Source: Micromonospora sp. C95 (lineage in GTDB: Bacteria; Actinomycetota; Actinomycetes; Mycobacteriales; Micromonosporaceae). Taken from it: 64,000 bases of DNA. The position numbers were made by a program, and so were the translations under genes. The notes below the pieces were generated by a model. That model searched no databases. It worked only from the letters and a program-made list of their open reading frames with translations, and was not told the DNA's origin. Positions 41,075 through 49,533 of the stretch are shown in pieces. How positions within the stretch are numbered: position 1 is the stretch's first letter; every line of letters begins with the position of its first letter. The stretch covers positions 24,270 to 88,269 of the forward strand of contig NZ_JAGPXT010000023.1 in the NCBI RefSeq assembly GCF_018070465.1, in the 5' to 3' direction.

Positions 41075-42070
41075 GTGGAGATGACCATCGGTCGCCGGAC
41101 ATGGCGGCCCTCGGGTGTCGGCGTGCTCTGCTGGCTGGCCGTCGCGCCGAGTGTCGGCTGGGTGCTGGTGCGGTCGATAGGTCTGGACCGGGGGCCGCTG
41201 GTGCAGGCGTTGGCCTTCACGCCGTACGTGACGATCGGAAGCCTGGTCCCGCTGGTCCTCGCGCTCGCCCTGCGCCGCCGGGCCCCGGCGGTCGTCGCGG
41301 CCCTGACCACCCTCGCCCTGGTCGTGCTGGTGGCGCCCCGCGCCCTGCCCGCGCCGCAGCCGAAAGCCGCCGGGCCGACCCTGCGGGTGCTGACCGCCAA
41401 CCTGCTCGCCGGTGCCGCCGACCCGGCGACGGTGGTGGAACTGGTTCGCGCCCGGCAGGTCGACCTGCTGCTCGTGCAGGAGTTCACGCCGGCGGTCGAG
41501 GCCGAGCTGAACCGGCTCGGCCTCGACAGTTTGCTGGTGCACCGGCAGCTCAACCCGGTCGTCGGCACCCCCGGCTCCGGGCTGTACGCCCGCCACCCGC
41601 TCAGCGACGGCGGCATCCGCCAGCTGCGCGGCGCCTGGGGCTTCACCCAGGCGTACGCGACCGTCGGGGTGCCCGGCGCACCCCCGGTCCGCGTCGAGTC
41701 GGCGCACCCGGCGGCCCCGTACGCGGTCGACCAGGTGGAGTCCTGGCGTGCCGACCTGGCGGCCCAGCCGGCGGCCACCCCCGACGGACCGTTGAGCATC
41801 CTCGCCGGGGACTTCAACGCCACCCTCGACCACGGTCCGCTGCGCACCCTGCTCGACACCGGCTACGTCGACGCCGCCGCCTCGGTCGGCGCCGGACTCA
41901 CCGGCACCTGGGGACCGTACGACGGCGACCTCATCCCGCCCGTGGTGATCGACCACGTGCTGGTGGACCGCCGCATCGCCGTACGGGACGTGACGGTCCA
42001 CCCGCTACCCGGCAGCGACCACCGCATGGTCCTCGCCGAGCTGCGGCTCCCCGCCGCCGGGAACCGGTAG
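41075..42070 (+). CDS. Membrane-anchored endonuclease/exonuclease/phosphatase family protein
   Basis: The 331-residue protein has three N-terminal hydrophobic segments (about residues 14-32, 45-65 and 72-90) and then an EEP domain. The EEP motifs are LRVLTANLLAG, VDLLLVQEFT (metal Glu), GSGLYARHPL, ILAGDFNATLDHG, VVIDHVLVDRR and PGSDHRMVLAEL. All catalytic and metal positions appear present, and the domain would face outside. The GTG at 41075 gives a short N terminus before the first helix. It ends only 8 bp from the convergent cimA stop. The substrate is unknown. Confidence 0.87.
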   Translation: MEMTIGRRTWRPSGVGVLCWLAVAPSVGWVLVRSIGLDRGPLVQALAFTPYVTIGSLVPLVLALALRRRAPAVVAALTTLALVVLVAPRALPAPQPKAAGPTLRVLTANLLAGAADPATVVELVRARQVDLLLVQEFTPAVEAELNRLGLDSLLVHRQLNPVVGTPGSGLYARHPLSDGGIRQLRGAWGFTQAYATVGVPGAPPVRVESAHPAAPYAVDQVESWRADLAAQPAATPDGPLSILAGDFNATLDHGPLRTLLDTGYVDAAASVGAGLTGTWGPYDGDLIPPVVIDHVLVDRRIAVRDVTVHPLPGSDHRMVLAELRLPAAGNR

Positions 42071-42078
42071 GCCACGGG

Positions 42079-43662
42079 CTAGACCCGGGCGCGGTCCAGG
42101 CCGTAGGTGAGCGCGTCGACCAGGGCGTGCCAGCTCGCCTCGACCACGTTGGGGTGTACGCCGACGGTGGTCCAGCCACCGCCCCGCCCGTCGGCCGTCT
42201 CGACGAGTACCCGGGTCACCGCGCCGGTGCCGTGGCTGCCCTCCAGGATCCGCACCTTGTAGTCGGCCAGCTCGAAGTCCCGCAACTCCGGGTAGTGCCG
42301 GCCGAGACCGACCCGCAGCGCCTCGTCCAACGCGTTCACCGGACCGTTGCCCTCGGCCGTGGCGATCACCCGTTCCCCGCGTACCCGGATCTTGACGGTC
42401 GCCTCGGAGACGACCGAGCCGTCCTCGCGGTGCTCGACCAGCACCCGGTACGACTCCAGCGCGAACGGCCGCACCGGCGCGGCGTCCGGCAACTCGGAGC
42501 GGACCAGCAGCTCGAACGAGGCGTCGGCGGCCTCGAACGACCACCCGCCGGCCTCCAGTTCCTTGACCCGGTTGGTGACCCGGGACAGCGTCTCCGGATG
42601 GCCGGCCAGATCCAACCCCAGCTCGCGGCTCTTCAGCTCGATGCTGGCCCGGCCGGCCATCTCGGTGACCAGGATCCGCATGTCGTTGCCGACCACCTCG
42701 GGCTCCACGTGGTTGTAGAGCAGCGGATCCACCTTGATCGCGCTCGCGTGCAACCCCGCCTTGTGGGCGAAGGCTGCGGCCCCGGCGTACGCCTGGTGGG
42801 TGTCGGGGGCGATGTTGGCGATCTCGGCGATGGCGTGGGAGACCCGCACCATCTGCTCCAGGCAGCCCTCCGGTAGGACCGGCAGCCCGAGCTTGAGTTG
42901 GAGGTTCGCGACGACCGCGAAGATGTCGGCGTTGCCCGGCCGCTCGCCGTACCCGTTGGCGGTGCCCTGCACGTGCCGGACCCCGGCCTCCACGGCGGCG
43001 ATGGTGTTGGCCACCGCGCAGGCGGTGTCGTTCTGGGCGTGCATGCCGAGCAGCTCCGGCGCGACACCGATCCGGTCGGTGAGGTCGACGATGGCGGCGG
43101 TCACCTGGGACGGCAGCATCCCGCCGTTGGTGTCGCAGAGCACGAACCGCTCGGCGCCCGCCGCGAGGGCGGTCTCCACCACCGACGCGGTGTACACCGG
43201 ATCGTGCCGGTAACCGTCGAAGGTGTGCTCACCGTCGACGAAGACCCGACGCCCCTCGGCGACCAGGTGGGCCACCGTGTCGTGGATCATCGCCAGGTTC
43301 TCCTTGGCGGTGGTGCGCAACGCCCGCTCGACGTGCCGCAGGTCGGCCTTGGCGACCAGGGCGACCGCCGGGGTCTGCGCGTCGAGCAGGCCACGCACCT
43401 GCGGATCGTCGGCGGCCACCGTGCCGGCCCGGCGGGTGGCGCCGAACGCGACGAGCACCGCGTGCCTGAGGTCGAGTTCGGTACGCGCCCGGCGGAAGAA
43501 CTCGGTGTCCTTCGGCACCGCGCCCGGCCAGCCGCCCTCGATGAACCCGACACCGAACTCGTCGAGCAGCCGCGCCACGGCGAGCTTGTCGACCACCGAG
43601 TAGCTGAGCCCCTCCCGCTGGGCGCCGTCGCGCAGCGTGGTGTCGTAGACCTGGAACGTCAT
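42079..43662 (-). CDS. cimA: (R)-citramalate synthase
   Basis: CimA condenses pyruvate with acetyl-CoA to citramalate, entering isoleucine synthesis without threonine. The 527-residue protein has the alpha-IPM/homocitrate-synthase-type barrel (VYDTTLRDGAQREGLSYSV, GFIEGGWPGAVPKDTEFF, GMHAQNDTACAVANTIAAVE, VQGTANGYGERPGNAD). The C-terminal LeuA dimer/regulatory domain is at about 385-527. EGGWPG and length match the citramalate synthase branch (TIGR00977-type). The ATG at 43662 has GAAGGGA upstream. It is preceded by an attenuator with an Ile-rich leader peptide, supporting the isoleucine role. Confidence 0.93.
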   Translation of the reverse strand: MTFQVYDTTLRDGAQREGLSYSVVDKLAVARLLDEFGVGFIEGGWPGAVPKDTEFFRRARTELDLRHAVLVAFGATRRAGTVAADDPQVRGLLDAQTPAVALVAKADLRHVERALRTTAKENLAMIHDTVAHLVAEGRRVFVDGEHTFDGYRHDPVYTASVVETALAAGAERFVLCDTNGGMLPSQVTAAIVDLTDRIGVAPELLGMHAQNDTACAVANTIAAVEAGVRHVQGTANGYGERPGNADIFAVVANLQLKLGLPVLPEGCLEQMVRVSHAIAEIANIAPDTHQAYAGAAAFAHKAGLHASAIKVDPLLYNHVEPEVVGNDMRILVTEMAGRASIELKSRELGLDLAGHPETLSRVTNRVKELEAGGWSFEAADASFELLVRSELPDAAPVRPFALESYRVLVEHREDGSVVSEATVKIRVRGERVIATAEGNGPVNALDEALRVGLGRHYPELRDFELADYKVRILEGSHGTGAVTRVLVETADGRGGGWTTVGVHPNVVEASWHALVDALTYGLDRARV

Positions 43663-43696
43663 GGTGATCCCTTCGTCAGGCACCGGCCGGCGCAAC

Positions 43697-43755
43697 AAAA
43701 AGACCCCCCGCGGCTGCGGGAGGTCTGCGCGCTCGGCGAGGGGAAGGCCGGCGCG
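43697..43755 (-). promoter_or_regulatory. Transcription attenuator of cimA (pause hairpin plus terminator)
   Basis: Directly after the leader-peptide stop is a GC-rich hairpin (about 43731-43755, arms GCGCGC with a bulge). It is followed by a terminator stem GACCTCCCGC/GCGGGGGGTC (43702-43725) and five T (43697-43701) on the coding strand. The order leader, hairpin, terminator with T-run is that of a ribosome-mediated attenuator: stalling at Ile codons should favour an antiterminator. A T-run is otherwise rare in this window. Confidence 0.75.
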
Positions 43756-43788
43756 CTAGTTGCCAATAATGCGGGCGGTGCTGGTCAC
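43756..43788 (-). CDS. Leader peptide of the cimA attenuator
   Basis: The 10-residue ORF reads MTSTARIIGN, GTG start 43788 and TAG stop 43756-43758. The two adjacent Ile codons are both ATT, a rare codon in this G+C-rich genome, immediately before the stop, as expected for an isoleucine sensor. GGAGG lies 14-15 nt upstream, somewhat far. The ORF is the 5' element of the cimA attenuator. Confidence 0.7.
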   Translation of the reverse strand: MTSTARIIGN

Positions 43789-43972
43789 GACCGGTACTCT
43801 GCCACCTCCGGGGCGGTTCTGGGAGACACAATCCACATCTCGGGACAGCCGGTGACCCATGTGCCGGATGGTTTTCCTGGTGTAGGCCGCCGGTTCAGGG
43901 GTAGGAGCTTTCGGGACAACGAAACACGTTCCTCCGAGACGGCCCAACCACGGGCCGGGGCAGGAGAATCCC

Positions 43973-44434
43973 ATGGACAGGCTCGACCCGAACACCACGA
44001 GCACCACGCCGGACCCGGAGCTGCGCGCCGTCGACCAGAGCGTCGTCGCGGGCGGTCCGCCCGCCGGCGCCTTCGACCCCTGGAGCTACCGGGACGAGGC
44101 CGGGGTGGCCGGCGCGGACCTGGTCGGCTACAAGGTGGAGGCCAGCGACGGCTCGATCGGCAAGATCGACAGTGACAGCACCGAGGTCAACGCCAGCTAC
44201 CTGGTGGTGGACACCGGGCCGTGGATCTTCGGCAAGAAGGTCATGCTTCCGGCCGGGACCGTGAACCACGTCGACCACGAGGAGCAGAAGGTCTTCGTCG
44301 ACCGCACCAAGGACCAGATCAAGGCCGCCCCGGAGTACGACGACACGGCCACCGACCCGGCCTACCGGGACAAGCTCGGCGGCTACTACAACGACACGTA
44401 CAGCGCCATGCCGCCCGGTGGCCCGCTCCGGTAG
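43973..44434 (+). CDS. PRC-barrel domain protein
   Basis: The 153-residue cytoplasmic protein has a PRC-barrel in the middle: VGYKVEASDGSIGKIDS, ASYLVVDTGPWIFGKKVMLP and VNHVDHEEQKVFVDRTKDQI. The acidic C-terminal tail ends YYNDTYSAMPPGGP. PRC-barrel proteins of this type in actinomycetes are often stress-induced; the role is unknown. The ATG at 43973 follows AGGAG. It is divergent from cimA, sharing the 184-bp region with the cimA leader. Confidence 0.88.
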   Translation: MDRLDPNTTSTTPDPELRAVDQSVVAGGPPAGAFDPWSYRDEAGVAGADLVGYKVEASDGSIGKIDSDSTEVNASYLVVDTGPWIFGKKVMLPAGTVNHVDHEEQKVFVDRTKDQIKAAPEYDDTATDPAYRDKLGGYYNDTYSAMPPGGPLR

Positions 44435-44493
44435 GGCACCTGACAACGTGACGGCCGGTGGGACGCTGTTCCACCGGCCGTTACCGTGTCCGG

Positions 44494-45234
44494 ATGGACG
44501 CCATTGAGCAGACTCGCAGAATCCCCTTCACCAGGATGTTCAACTTCCGGGACGTGGGCGGCTACCGCGGCCTGGACGGGCGTGCCGTCCGCACCGGACG
44601 GCTCTACCGCTCCGACTCGCTGCACGGGATGGACGAGGCCGACCGGGAGGCGTTCGCCGCGCTCGGCGTCCGGACCGTGGTCGACCTGCGCCGCCCGCAG
44701 GAGGTCGAGCGATACGGCCGGGTCCCCGACTTCGACGGCCTCACCTACCGGCACATCCACCCGGAGCATGCGCACTGGGAGGAGCAGCCCTACCAGCCCG
44801 ACACCGATCTGGCCCGCTACCTCGCCGACCGGTACGCCGATCTGGCCCGCACCGGCACCGCCGGTCTCGCCGAGGCGATCGGCCTCATCGCCGACAGCGC
44901 GAACGCGCCGGTTGTGGTGCACTGCGTCGCGGGCAAGGATCGCACCGGCATCGTCTGCGGCCTGACTCTCGCGGTGCTCGGCGTCGAGGACGCCGAGATC
45001 GCGGCGGACTACGCACTGAGCACCGAGGCGTCGCAGCGCTTCGCCGCCTGGGTGGCCACCGCCCATCCCGAGGTGCCCGAGCTGCCCGTGCCGTACCTGT
45101 CCTCACCGGCCGAGACGATGCTGCTCTTCCTGGCCGAGATCCGGCAGGGGCACGGCTCGGTCGACGACTACCTGCGGCATGCCGGGGTCACCGACGACCA
45201 GCTCGCCGCCCTGCGTGACCACCTGCTCACCTGA
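44494..45234 (+). CDS. Tyrosine-protein phosphatase (PtpB-like)
   Basis: The 246-residue phosphatase has FNFRDVGGYRGLDGRAVRTG and LYRSDSLHGMDEAD at the N terminus, VRTVVDLRRPQEVE, and the Cys-x5-Arg active site HCVAGKDRTG. This is the lipid/tyrosine phosphatase type of mycobacterial PtpB rather than low-molecular-weight PtpA. It has no signal peptide. I start at ATG 44494; the frame upstream to 44458 lacks the family pattern. It is separated from the convergent ilvE by a strong terminator. Confidence 0.88.
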   Translation: MDAIEQTRRIPFTRMFNFRDVGGYRGLDGRAVRTGRLYRSDSLHGMDEADREAFAALGVRTVVDLRRPQEVERYGRVPDFDGLTYRHIHPEHAHWEEQPYQPDTDLARYLADRYADLARTGTAGLAEAIGLIADSANAPVVVHCVAGKDRTGIVCGLTLAVLGVEDAEIAADYALSTEASQRFAAWVATAHPEVPELPVPYLSSPAETMLLFLAEIRQGHGSVDDYLRHAGVTDDQLAALRDHLLT

Positions 45235-45266
45235 GCGAGCCATCGGCACGCGGTGGGCGGTGCAGG

Positions 45267-45306
45267 GGGCCCCGTCGCCGCCACACCGGGCGTGGCGACG
45301 GGGCCC
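45267..45306. terminator. Bidirectional terminator between phosphatase gene and ilvE
   Basis: A 13-bp stem, GGGCCCCGTCGCC (45267-45279) with its complement at 45294-45306, can be extended inward by GCCAC/GTGGC. It lies between two convergent genes. Confidence 0.8.
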
Positions 45307-45317
45307 CGGCGTACGAC

Positions 45318-46418
45318 TCAGAACACGCGGTGGACCCAGTTGTGCGGGTCCGCCGCCTTACCCCGCTGGAGGTCCACCAGCTGTTGGCGCAGCGCCATGG
45401 TGACGGTGCCCGGCTCGCCGCCGGCCACGGTGAACTCCCCGTCCGGGAAGCGCACCTGCCCGATCGGCGTGATCACCGCGGCGGTACCGCAGGCGAAGAC
45501 CTCGCGGAGTCGACCGCTGGCCGCGTCCGCCCGCCAGTCGTCGAAGGTCACCGGCCGCTCCTCGACCCGGTGACCGGCCGCCGAGGCCAGGGTGAGCACC
45601 GACTCGCGGGTGATGCCGGGCAGGATCGTGCCGGTGAGCGGCGGCGTGGCGATCGACCCGTCGTCGTAGACGAAGAAGACGTTCATGCCGCCCAGCTCGT
45701 CGACGAACCGACGCTCCACGGCATCGAGGAAGACCACCTGGTCGCAGCCGTGTTCGAGGGCTTCGGCCTGGGCGGCCAGCGAGGCGGCGTAGTTGCCGCC
45801 GCACTTGGCCGCGCCGGTACCGCCCGGCGCCGCCCGGGTGTAGTCGGGCGAGACCCAGACCGTCACCGGCTTGACCCCGCCGGAGAAGTACGCCCCGACG
45901 GGCGAGGCGATCACCGAGTAGAGGTACTCGTTGGCCGGGCGGACGCCGAGGAAGACCTCGCTGGCGAACATGAACGGCCGCAGGTAGAGGCTGCCGCCGT
46001 CGGCACCGTCGGGAATCCACTCCCGGTCGATCTCGATCAGCCGGTGCAGCGAGTCCACGAAGGTCTGCTCCGGCAGCGCCGGCATGGCCATCCGGGCGGC
46101 GGAGGTGTTGAACCGGGCCGCGTTGGCGTACGGGCGGAACATCGTCACTCCACCGTCGGCCGCGCGGTACGCCTTCATGCCCTCGAAGATCTCCTGCGCG
46201 TAGTGCAGCACCGCGCTGGCGGGATCCATCGGGATCGGTGCGCGGGCCTCGACCCGGGCGTCGTACCAGCCCTTGCCGTCGGCGTACCGGATGGTGACCA
46301 TGTGGTCGGTGAAGACCCGGCCGAACCCGGGGTTTGCCAGCAGCGCAGCCCGGTCGGTGGCGGATACCGGTGCGGGGTTCGGACGGATCTCGAAATCGAT
46401 CTTGTCACCACCGCTCAT
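45318..46418 (-). CDS. ilvE: Branched-chain amino acid aminotransferase
   Basis: IlvE transfers amino groups to the keto acids of Ile, Val and Leu. The 366-residue fold-type IV PLP enzyme has ITDHMVTIRYADGKGWYDA-like N-terminal motifs (FTDHMVTIRYA), ILHYAQEIFEGMKAYR-like VLHYAQEIFEGMKAYR, PFMFASEVFLGVRPANEY and GTGAAKCGGNYAASL with the PLP lysine. GTILPGITRESVL follows. The ATG at 46418 has GGGAGG upstream; the frame further up is rejected. It is the last gene of a run of minus-strand BCAA genes, with leuB 196 bp upstream. Confidence 0.95.
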   Translation of the reverse strand: MSGGDKIDFEIRPNPAPVSATDRAALLANPGFGRVFTDHMVTIRYADGKGWYDARVEARAPIPMDPASAVLHYAQEIFEGMKAYRAADGGVTMFRPYANAARFNTSAARMAMPALPEQTFVDSLHRLIEIDREWIPDGADGGSLYLRPFMFASEVFLGVRPANEYLYSVIASPVGAYFSGGVKPVTVWVSPDYTRAAPGGTGAAKCGGNYAASLAAQAEALEHGCDQVVFLDAVERRFVDELGGMNVFFVYDDGSIATPPLTGTILPGITRESVLTLASAAGHRVEERPVTFDDWRADAASGRLREVFACGTAAVITPIGQVRFPDGEFTVAGGEPGTVTMALRQQLVDLQRGKAADPHNWVHRVF

Positions 46419-46614
46419 CGCGCTGACCTCCCTGGGGACGACGGCATGCGCCGACCGCACGCCGGAAACATGGTTGTGCCAGAAACCTACCCCGAACGGT
46501 CGTTCAGCGGATAGGTCCACCGGTGGACAGGTGGCCCGCCACCGGCGAGTCGCCGTTGCCACCCCAGTTCCGCCGAAGCGGCGAGGTGACCGTGGCCGGT
46601 GGGACGCGAGCGGT

Positions 46615-47646
46615 TCAGCCGGCGGCCTGCGCCGCGATCCGGTCGCCCACCTCGGCGGTTCGTACGGCTACCTCGGGGCTGCGGGCGGCCAGTTCCGCGC
46701 TGACCGCGGCGGTGATCCGGGTGGCGGCGTCAGCGTGCCCGAGCTGGTCGAGCAGCAGCGCCGCCGACAGTACGGCGGCGACCGGGTCGGCGACGCCACG
46801 ACCGGCGATGTCCGGGGCGGAGCCGTGCACCGGCTCGAACATCGACGGGTACGCCCCGTCGGGGTTGATGCAGCCGCTGGCGGCCAGCCCGATGCCACCG
46901 GTCACCGCGGCCGCGATGTCGGTGAGGATGTCGCCGAAGAGGTTGTCGGTGACCACCACGTCGTACCGCTGCGGCTGGGTGACCAGGAACATCGCCGCGG
47001 CGTCGACGTGCTGGTACTCGGTGGCGATGTCGGGGTGTTCGGCGGCGACCGTCTCGAAGGTGCGCGACCACAGCGAACCGGCGTGGGTGAGCACGTTCGT
47101 CTTGTGCACGAGCGTCACCTTGCGCCGCTCGCGCCGGGCGGCGCGGGCGAAGGCGTCCCGGATCACCCGCTCGACACCGTGCCGGGTGTTCAGGCTCTCC
47201 TCGGTGGCGACCTCGGCCGGGGTGCCCCGGTGCAGCGAGCCGCCGGCACCGGCGTACAGGCCCTCGGTGCCCTCCCGGACGACGACCAGGTCGACCTCGC
47301 CCGGCTTGACCGCCGCGAGCGGGCTTGTCACTCCCGGCCAGAGCCGCGACGGGCGCAGGTTGACGTACTGGTCGAAGGCGAAGCGCAGCTTCAGCAGCAG
47401 ACCGCGTTCCAGCACGCCGGGCGGCACGGTCGGATCGCCGACCGCGCCGAGCAGGATCGCGTCGTGCCGGGCCAACTCGTCGAGCACCGAGTCGGGCAGC
47501 ACCTCGCCGGTGCGGTGGTAACGTGCCGCACCGAGGTCGTACTCGGTCACCTCGACACCGGGCAGCACCGCGTCGACGACCTTGCGAGCCTCCGCGACCA
47601 CCTCGGGGCCGATCCCGTCCCCGGCCACCAGCGCGATCCGTGCCAC
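46615..47646 (-). CDS. leuB: 3-isopropylmalate dehydrogenase
   Basis: LeuB oxidises and decarboxylates 3-isopropylmalate in leucine synthesis. The 343-residue protein has ARIALVAGDGIGPEVVAEA at the N terminus, REGTEGLYAGAGG, VTLVHKTNVLTHAG, VVTDNLFGDILTDIAAAVTG and FEPVHGSAPDIAGRGVADP, the Mg/NAD motifs of the decarboxylating dehydrogenase family. The GTG at 47646 follows AAGGAG by 9 nt; the longer frame to 47760 has no similarity. It is in the same strand block as serA and ilvBNC, but divergent ApbE-like and hypothetical genes intervene. Confidence 0.95.
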   Translation of the reverse strand: MARIALVAGDGIGPEVVAEARKVVDAVLPGVEVTEYDLGAARYHRTGEVLPDSVLDELARHDAILLGAVGDPTVPPGVLERGLLLKLRFAFDQYVNLRPSRLWPGVTSPLAAVKPGEVDLVVVREGTEGLYAGAGGSLHRGTPAEVATEESLNTRHGVERVIRDAFARAARRERRKVTLVHKTNVLTHAGSLWSRTFETVAAEHPDIATEYQHVDAAAMFLVTQPQRYDVVVTDNLFGDILTDIAAAVTGGIGLAASGCINPDGAYPSMFEPVHGSAPDIAGRGVADPVAAVLSAALLLDQLGHADAATRITAAVSAELAARSPEVAVRTAEVGDRIAAQAAG

Positions 47647-47862
47647 GTCCGTCAGCTCCTTAGCTCGAATGGCTCGACGGTACGCCGCCGTCCCGCCCCC
47701 CGGTACGAGTGTTCCACCTTTCGGGAAATTGGTGACGCACAGCAGTCTCCCAGGCGGCATTCACGGCTCGGTCATCTCCGCTGCCTAGCGTGAGCGTGAC
47801 GGGCGGTGGGCCTGGGCGAGCGCCGCGACGGGGCGGCACACGCCGAGAAGGGGGCGGACGCG

Positions 47863-48708
47863 ATGTGGACCGACGAGCAACCACGAACCCGCTGGGTCGA
47901 CCCGGCGGTCTTTCGCTTCCGCCGGCCCGACCTGCGACTGGGCGCCCGGGAGCAGCGGCCGGACCGCACCGACCTGGTGGCCGGGGACCGGATCGCCGTC
48001 CGGCACACCGTTCGCACCTCGACGGCTGCCTACACCCTGCTGCTGAACGCTCCCGACTGGTTGGGCCGGCGCGGCACCGGCGCGGCGCTGCGCGACGCGG
48101 TGGCCGAACTGCGGGCGATCGACCTGACCTACGGCCCGAACCGCCCGGAGAGCCTGGTGTCCCGGTTGCGCCGGGGTGAGATCAGCCCCGAGTCGTACCC
48201 GCCGCTGACCGACCTGGTGGACCGCTGCGCCGCGATGCGCGCCGCCACGGACGGCTGGTTCGACGCCTGGGCGGTGCCCGGCGGCTTCGACCCGGGTGGC
48301 CTGCTAGGCGGGTGGGCGGTCGAGCGGGCGGCGGCCCGGTTACGCGACGCCGGCATCCACGACTACGCCGTGCTCACCGGCGCCGACCTGGTGGTACGCG
48401 GCCAGGCCGGACACGGTGGCCCGTGGCGGATCGCGGTGCACCACCCCACCGACCGGCGCCAGGCCCCGCTGCTGCTGGAGATGACGGCCGGCGCGGTCGG
48501 CACCTCCGGGGTGACCGGACGGCAGGGCCACGTGGTGGACCCGCACACCGGCGAGCCGGCCGGGCACCTGGTCGCCGCGACCGTGGTCGGGCCCGACCTC
48601 GCGGTCGCCGACGCCTATGCCACCGCCCTGTACGCCGCCGGACCGGCCGGACTGGCCTGGTTCCGCTCCGGGTCGGACTACCGGGTGCTCTTCGCCGCAC
48701 AGCGCTGA
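47863..48708 (+). CDS. ApbE-like FAD:protein FMN transferase
   Basis: The 281-residue protein has the ApbE order: VRTSTAAYTLLL near the start, ATDGWFDAW and GFDPGGLLGGWAVERAAA (FAD-binding), AVLTGADLVVRGQ, GAVGTSGVTGRQGHVVDPHTG (conserved His) and VAATVVGPDLAVADAYATAL (metal and substrate). ApbE transfers FMN to threonine of target flavoproteins. No lipoprotein signal is present, so it would act in the cytoplasm, perhaps on a soluble substrate. I start at ATG 47863; GTG 47806 is an alternative. A terminator follows. Confidence 0.87.
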   Translation: MWTDEQPRTRWVDPAVFRFRRPDLRLGAREQRPDRTDLVAGDRIAVRHTVRTSTAAYTLLLNAPDWLGRRGTGAALRDAVAELRAIDLTYGPNRPESLVSRLRRGEISPESYPPLTDLVDRCAAMRAATDGWFDAWAVPGGFDPGGLLGGWAVERAAARLRDAGIHDYAVLTGADLVVRGQAGHGGPWRIAVHHPTDRRQAPLLLEMTAGAVGTSGVTGRQGHVVDPHTGEPAGHLVAATVVGPDLAVADAYATALYAAGPAGLAWFRSGSDYRVLFAAQR

Positions 48709-48753
48709 ACCGCACGATCCCGCGCGGGCAGCACCAGGGGCAGGGACAGCGAT

Positions 48754-48789
48754 CGGCCTCCACGGTCGCGGCAACGACCGTGGAGGCCG
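48754..48789. terminator. Terminator hairpin downstream of the ApbE-like gene
   Basis: A perfect 15-bp stem, CGGCCTCCACGGTCG (48754-48768) with its complement (48775-48789), and 6-nt loop start 46 bp after the stop codon at 48708. Confidence 0.85.
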
Positions 48790-49040
48790 GTCGGCGACGA
48801 GTGCGCGTGGCTCGCGCAATCGAGGGGTGCGGGCCGCTCGGCCGGGCGTCGACCTCGTCACCCGAAGACGGGCCGGCGCCACGTGCTCGGCAGGTGACCG
48901 CACCGGTACGTTATCGAATTGACGTGTTTCGCGGCAAGGGTTCCACAGGGGAGCATCTGCGCAATCCTGGTACCCCCGGCGGTTTGTCTGCGGCAGGGCC
49001 GTTTTCGACAAGGTGAACCGCAGATGGCACGCTGTCCGCC
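48790..49040. other. Intergenic region with no recognised feature
   Basis: Between the terminator of the ApbE-like gene and the next start (a 332-bp gene-free stretch counting the terminator) I see no ORF with family similarity, no tRNA and no strong repeat. The promoter of the following gene presumably lies in its right half, where G+C drops slightly (around 48905-48960). Confidence 0.4.
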
Positions 49041-49400
49041 GTGAGTTTCGATCTGAGCGTGTGGGCCCTGGCGGACGGGGCGACGCCCGAGGACGTACGA
49101 GCGGCGGTGCAGCAGTGCCGCGACGGCCGGCACCACCAGCGTCAACCGGACCCACGATGTGTGGGCTTCTACCGGGCGATCACCGCCAGCTACCCCGACC
49201 AGCCGGCCGGCCCGAACACTCCCTGGGCGGTCGCACCGCTGCACAAGGCGGCCGACCACATCGAGCTGAACCTGGACCCGGCCTGCCCCGACCAGGTACT
49301 GCTCGACATCGAGCGGCTGGCCGGCGAGCACCGGCTGATGCTGTTCGACGCCCAGGACGGTTCGGTCTACCCGCCACCCGGGGTCCGGCTGCCCGGCTGA
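49041..49400 (+). CDS. Conserved-looking protein of unknown function
   Basis: The 119-residue soluble protein starts MSFDLSVWALADGATPEDV, with HIELNLDPACPDQVLLDIER and HRLMLFDAQDGSVYPPPG later. Actinobacterial proteins opening with SFDLSVWA and ending in a VYPP-type segment are common, and I recall them only as hypothetical. There are two Cys, no signal and no membrane segment. GTG start at 49041. It is convergent with serA, separated by a hairpin. Confidence 0.7.
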   Translation: MSFDLSVWALADGATPEDVRAAVQQCRDGRHHQRQPDPRCVGFYRAITASYPDQPAGPNTPWAVAPLHKAADHIELNLDPACPDQVLLDIERLAGEHRLMLFDAQDGSVYPPPGVRLPG

Positions 49401-49486
49401 GGCGACCCGCCGATGCCGGGCGACAGGCCCGACCGCGCAGGCTGGCGCGATGGGCCGACCGCCGCCTGCCCGGCATCGGACGACCA

Positions 49487-49511
49487 GGGGCCCGGCCAAT
49501 GGCCGGGCCCC
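49487..49511. terminator. Terminator hairpin downstream of serA
   Basis: An 11-bp stem, GGGGCCCGGCC (49487-49497) with its complement (49501-49511), and a 3-nt loop lie 23 bp after the serA stop and between convergent genes. Confidence 0.8.
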
Positions 49512-49533
49512 GTCGTGGCGTGCCTACGGCGAG

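Noticed and set aside
43871..43904. SigB/SigH-type promoter (GTTT then GGGTAG) before the PRC-barrel gene
   Set aside because: The gap between the two elements is about 24 bp, too long for the known consensus spacing.
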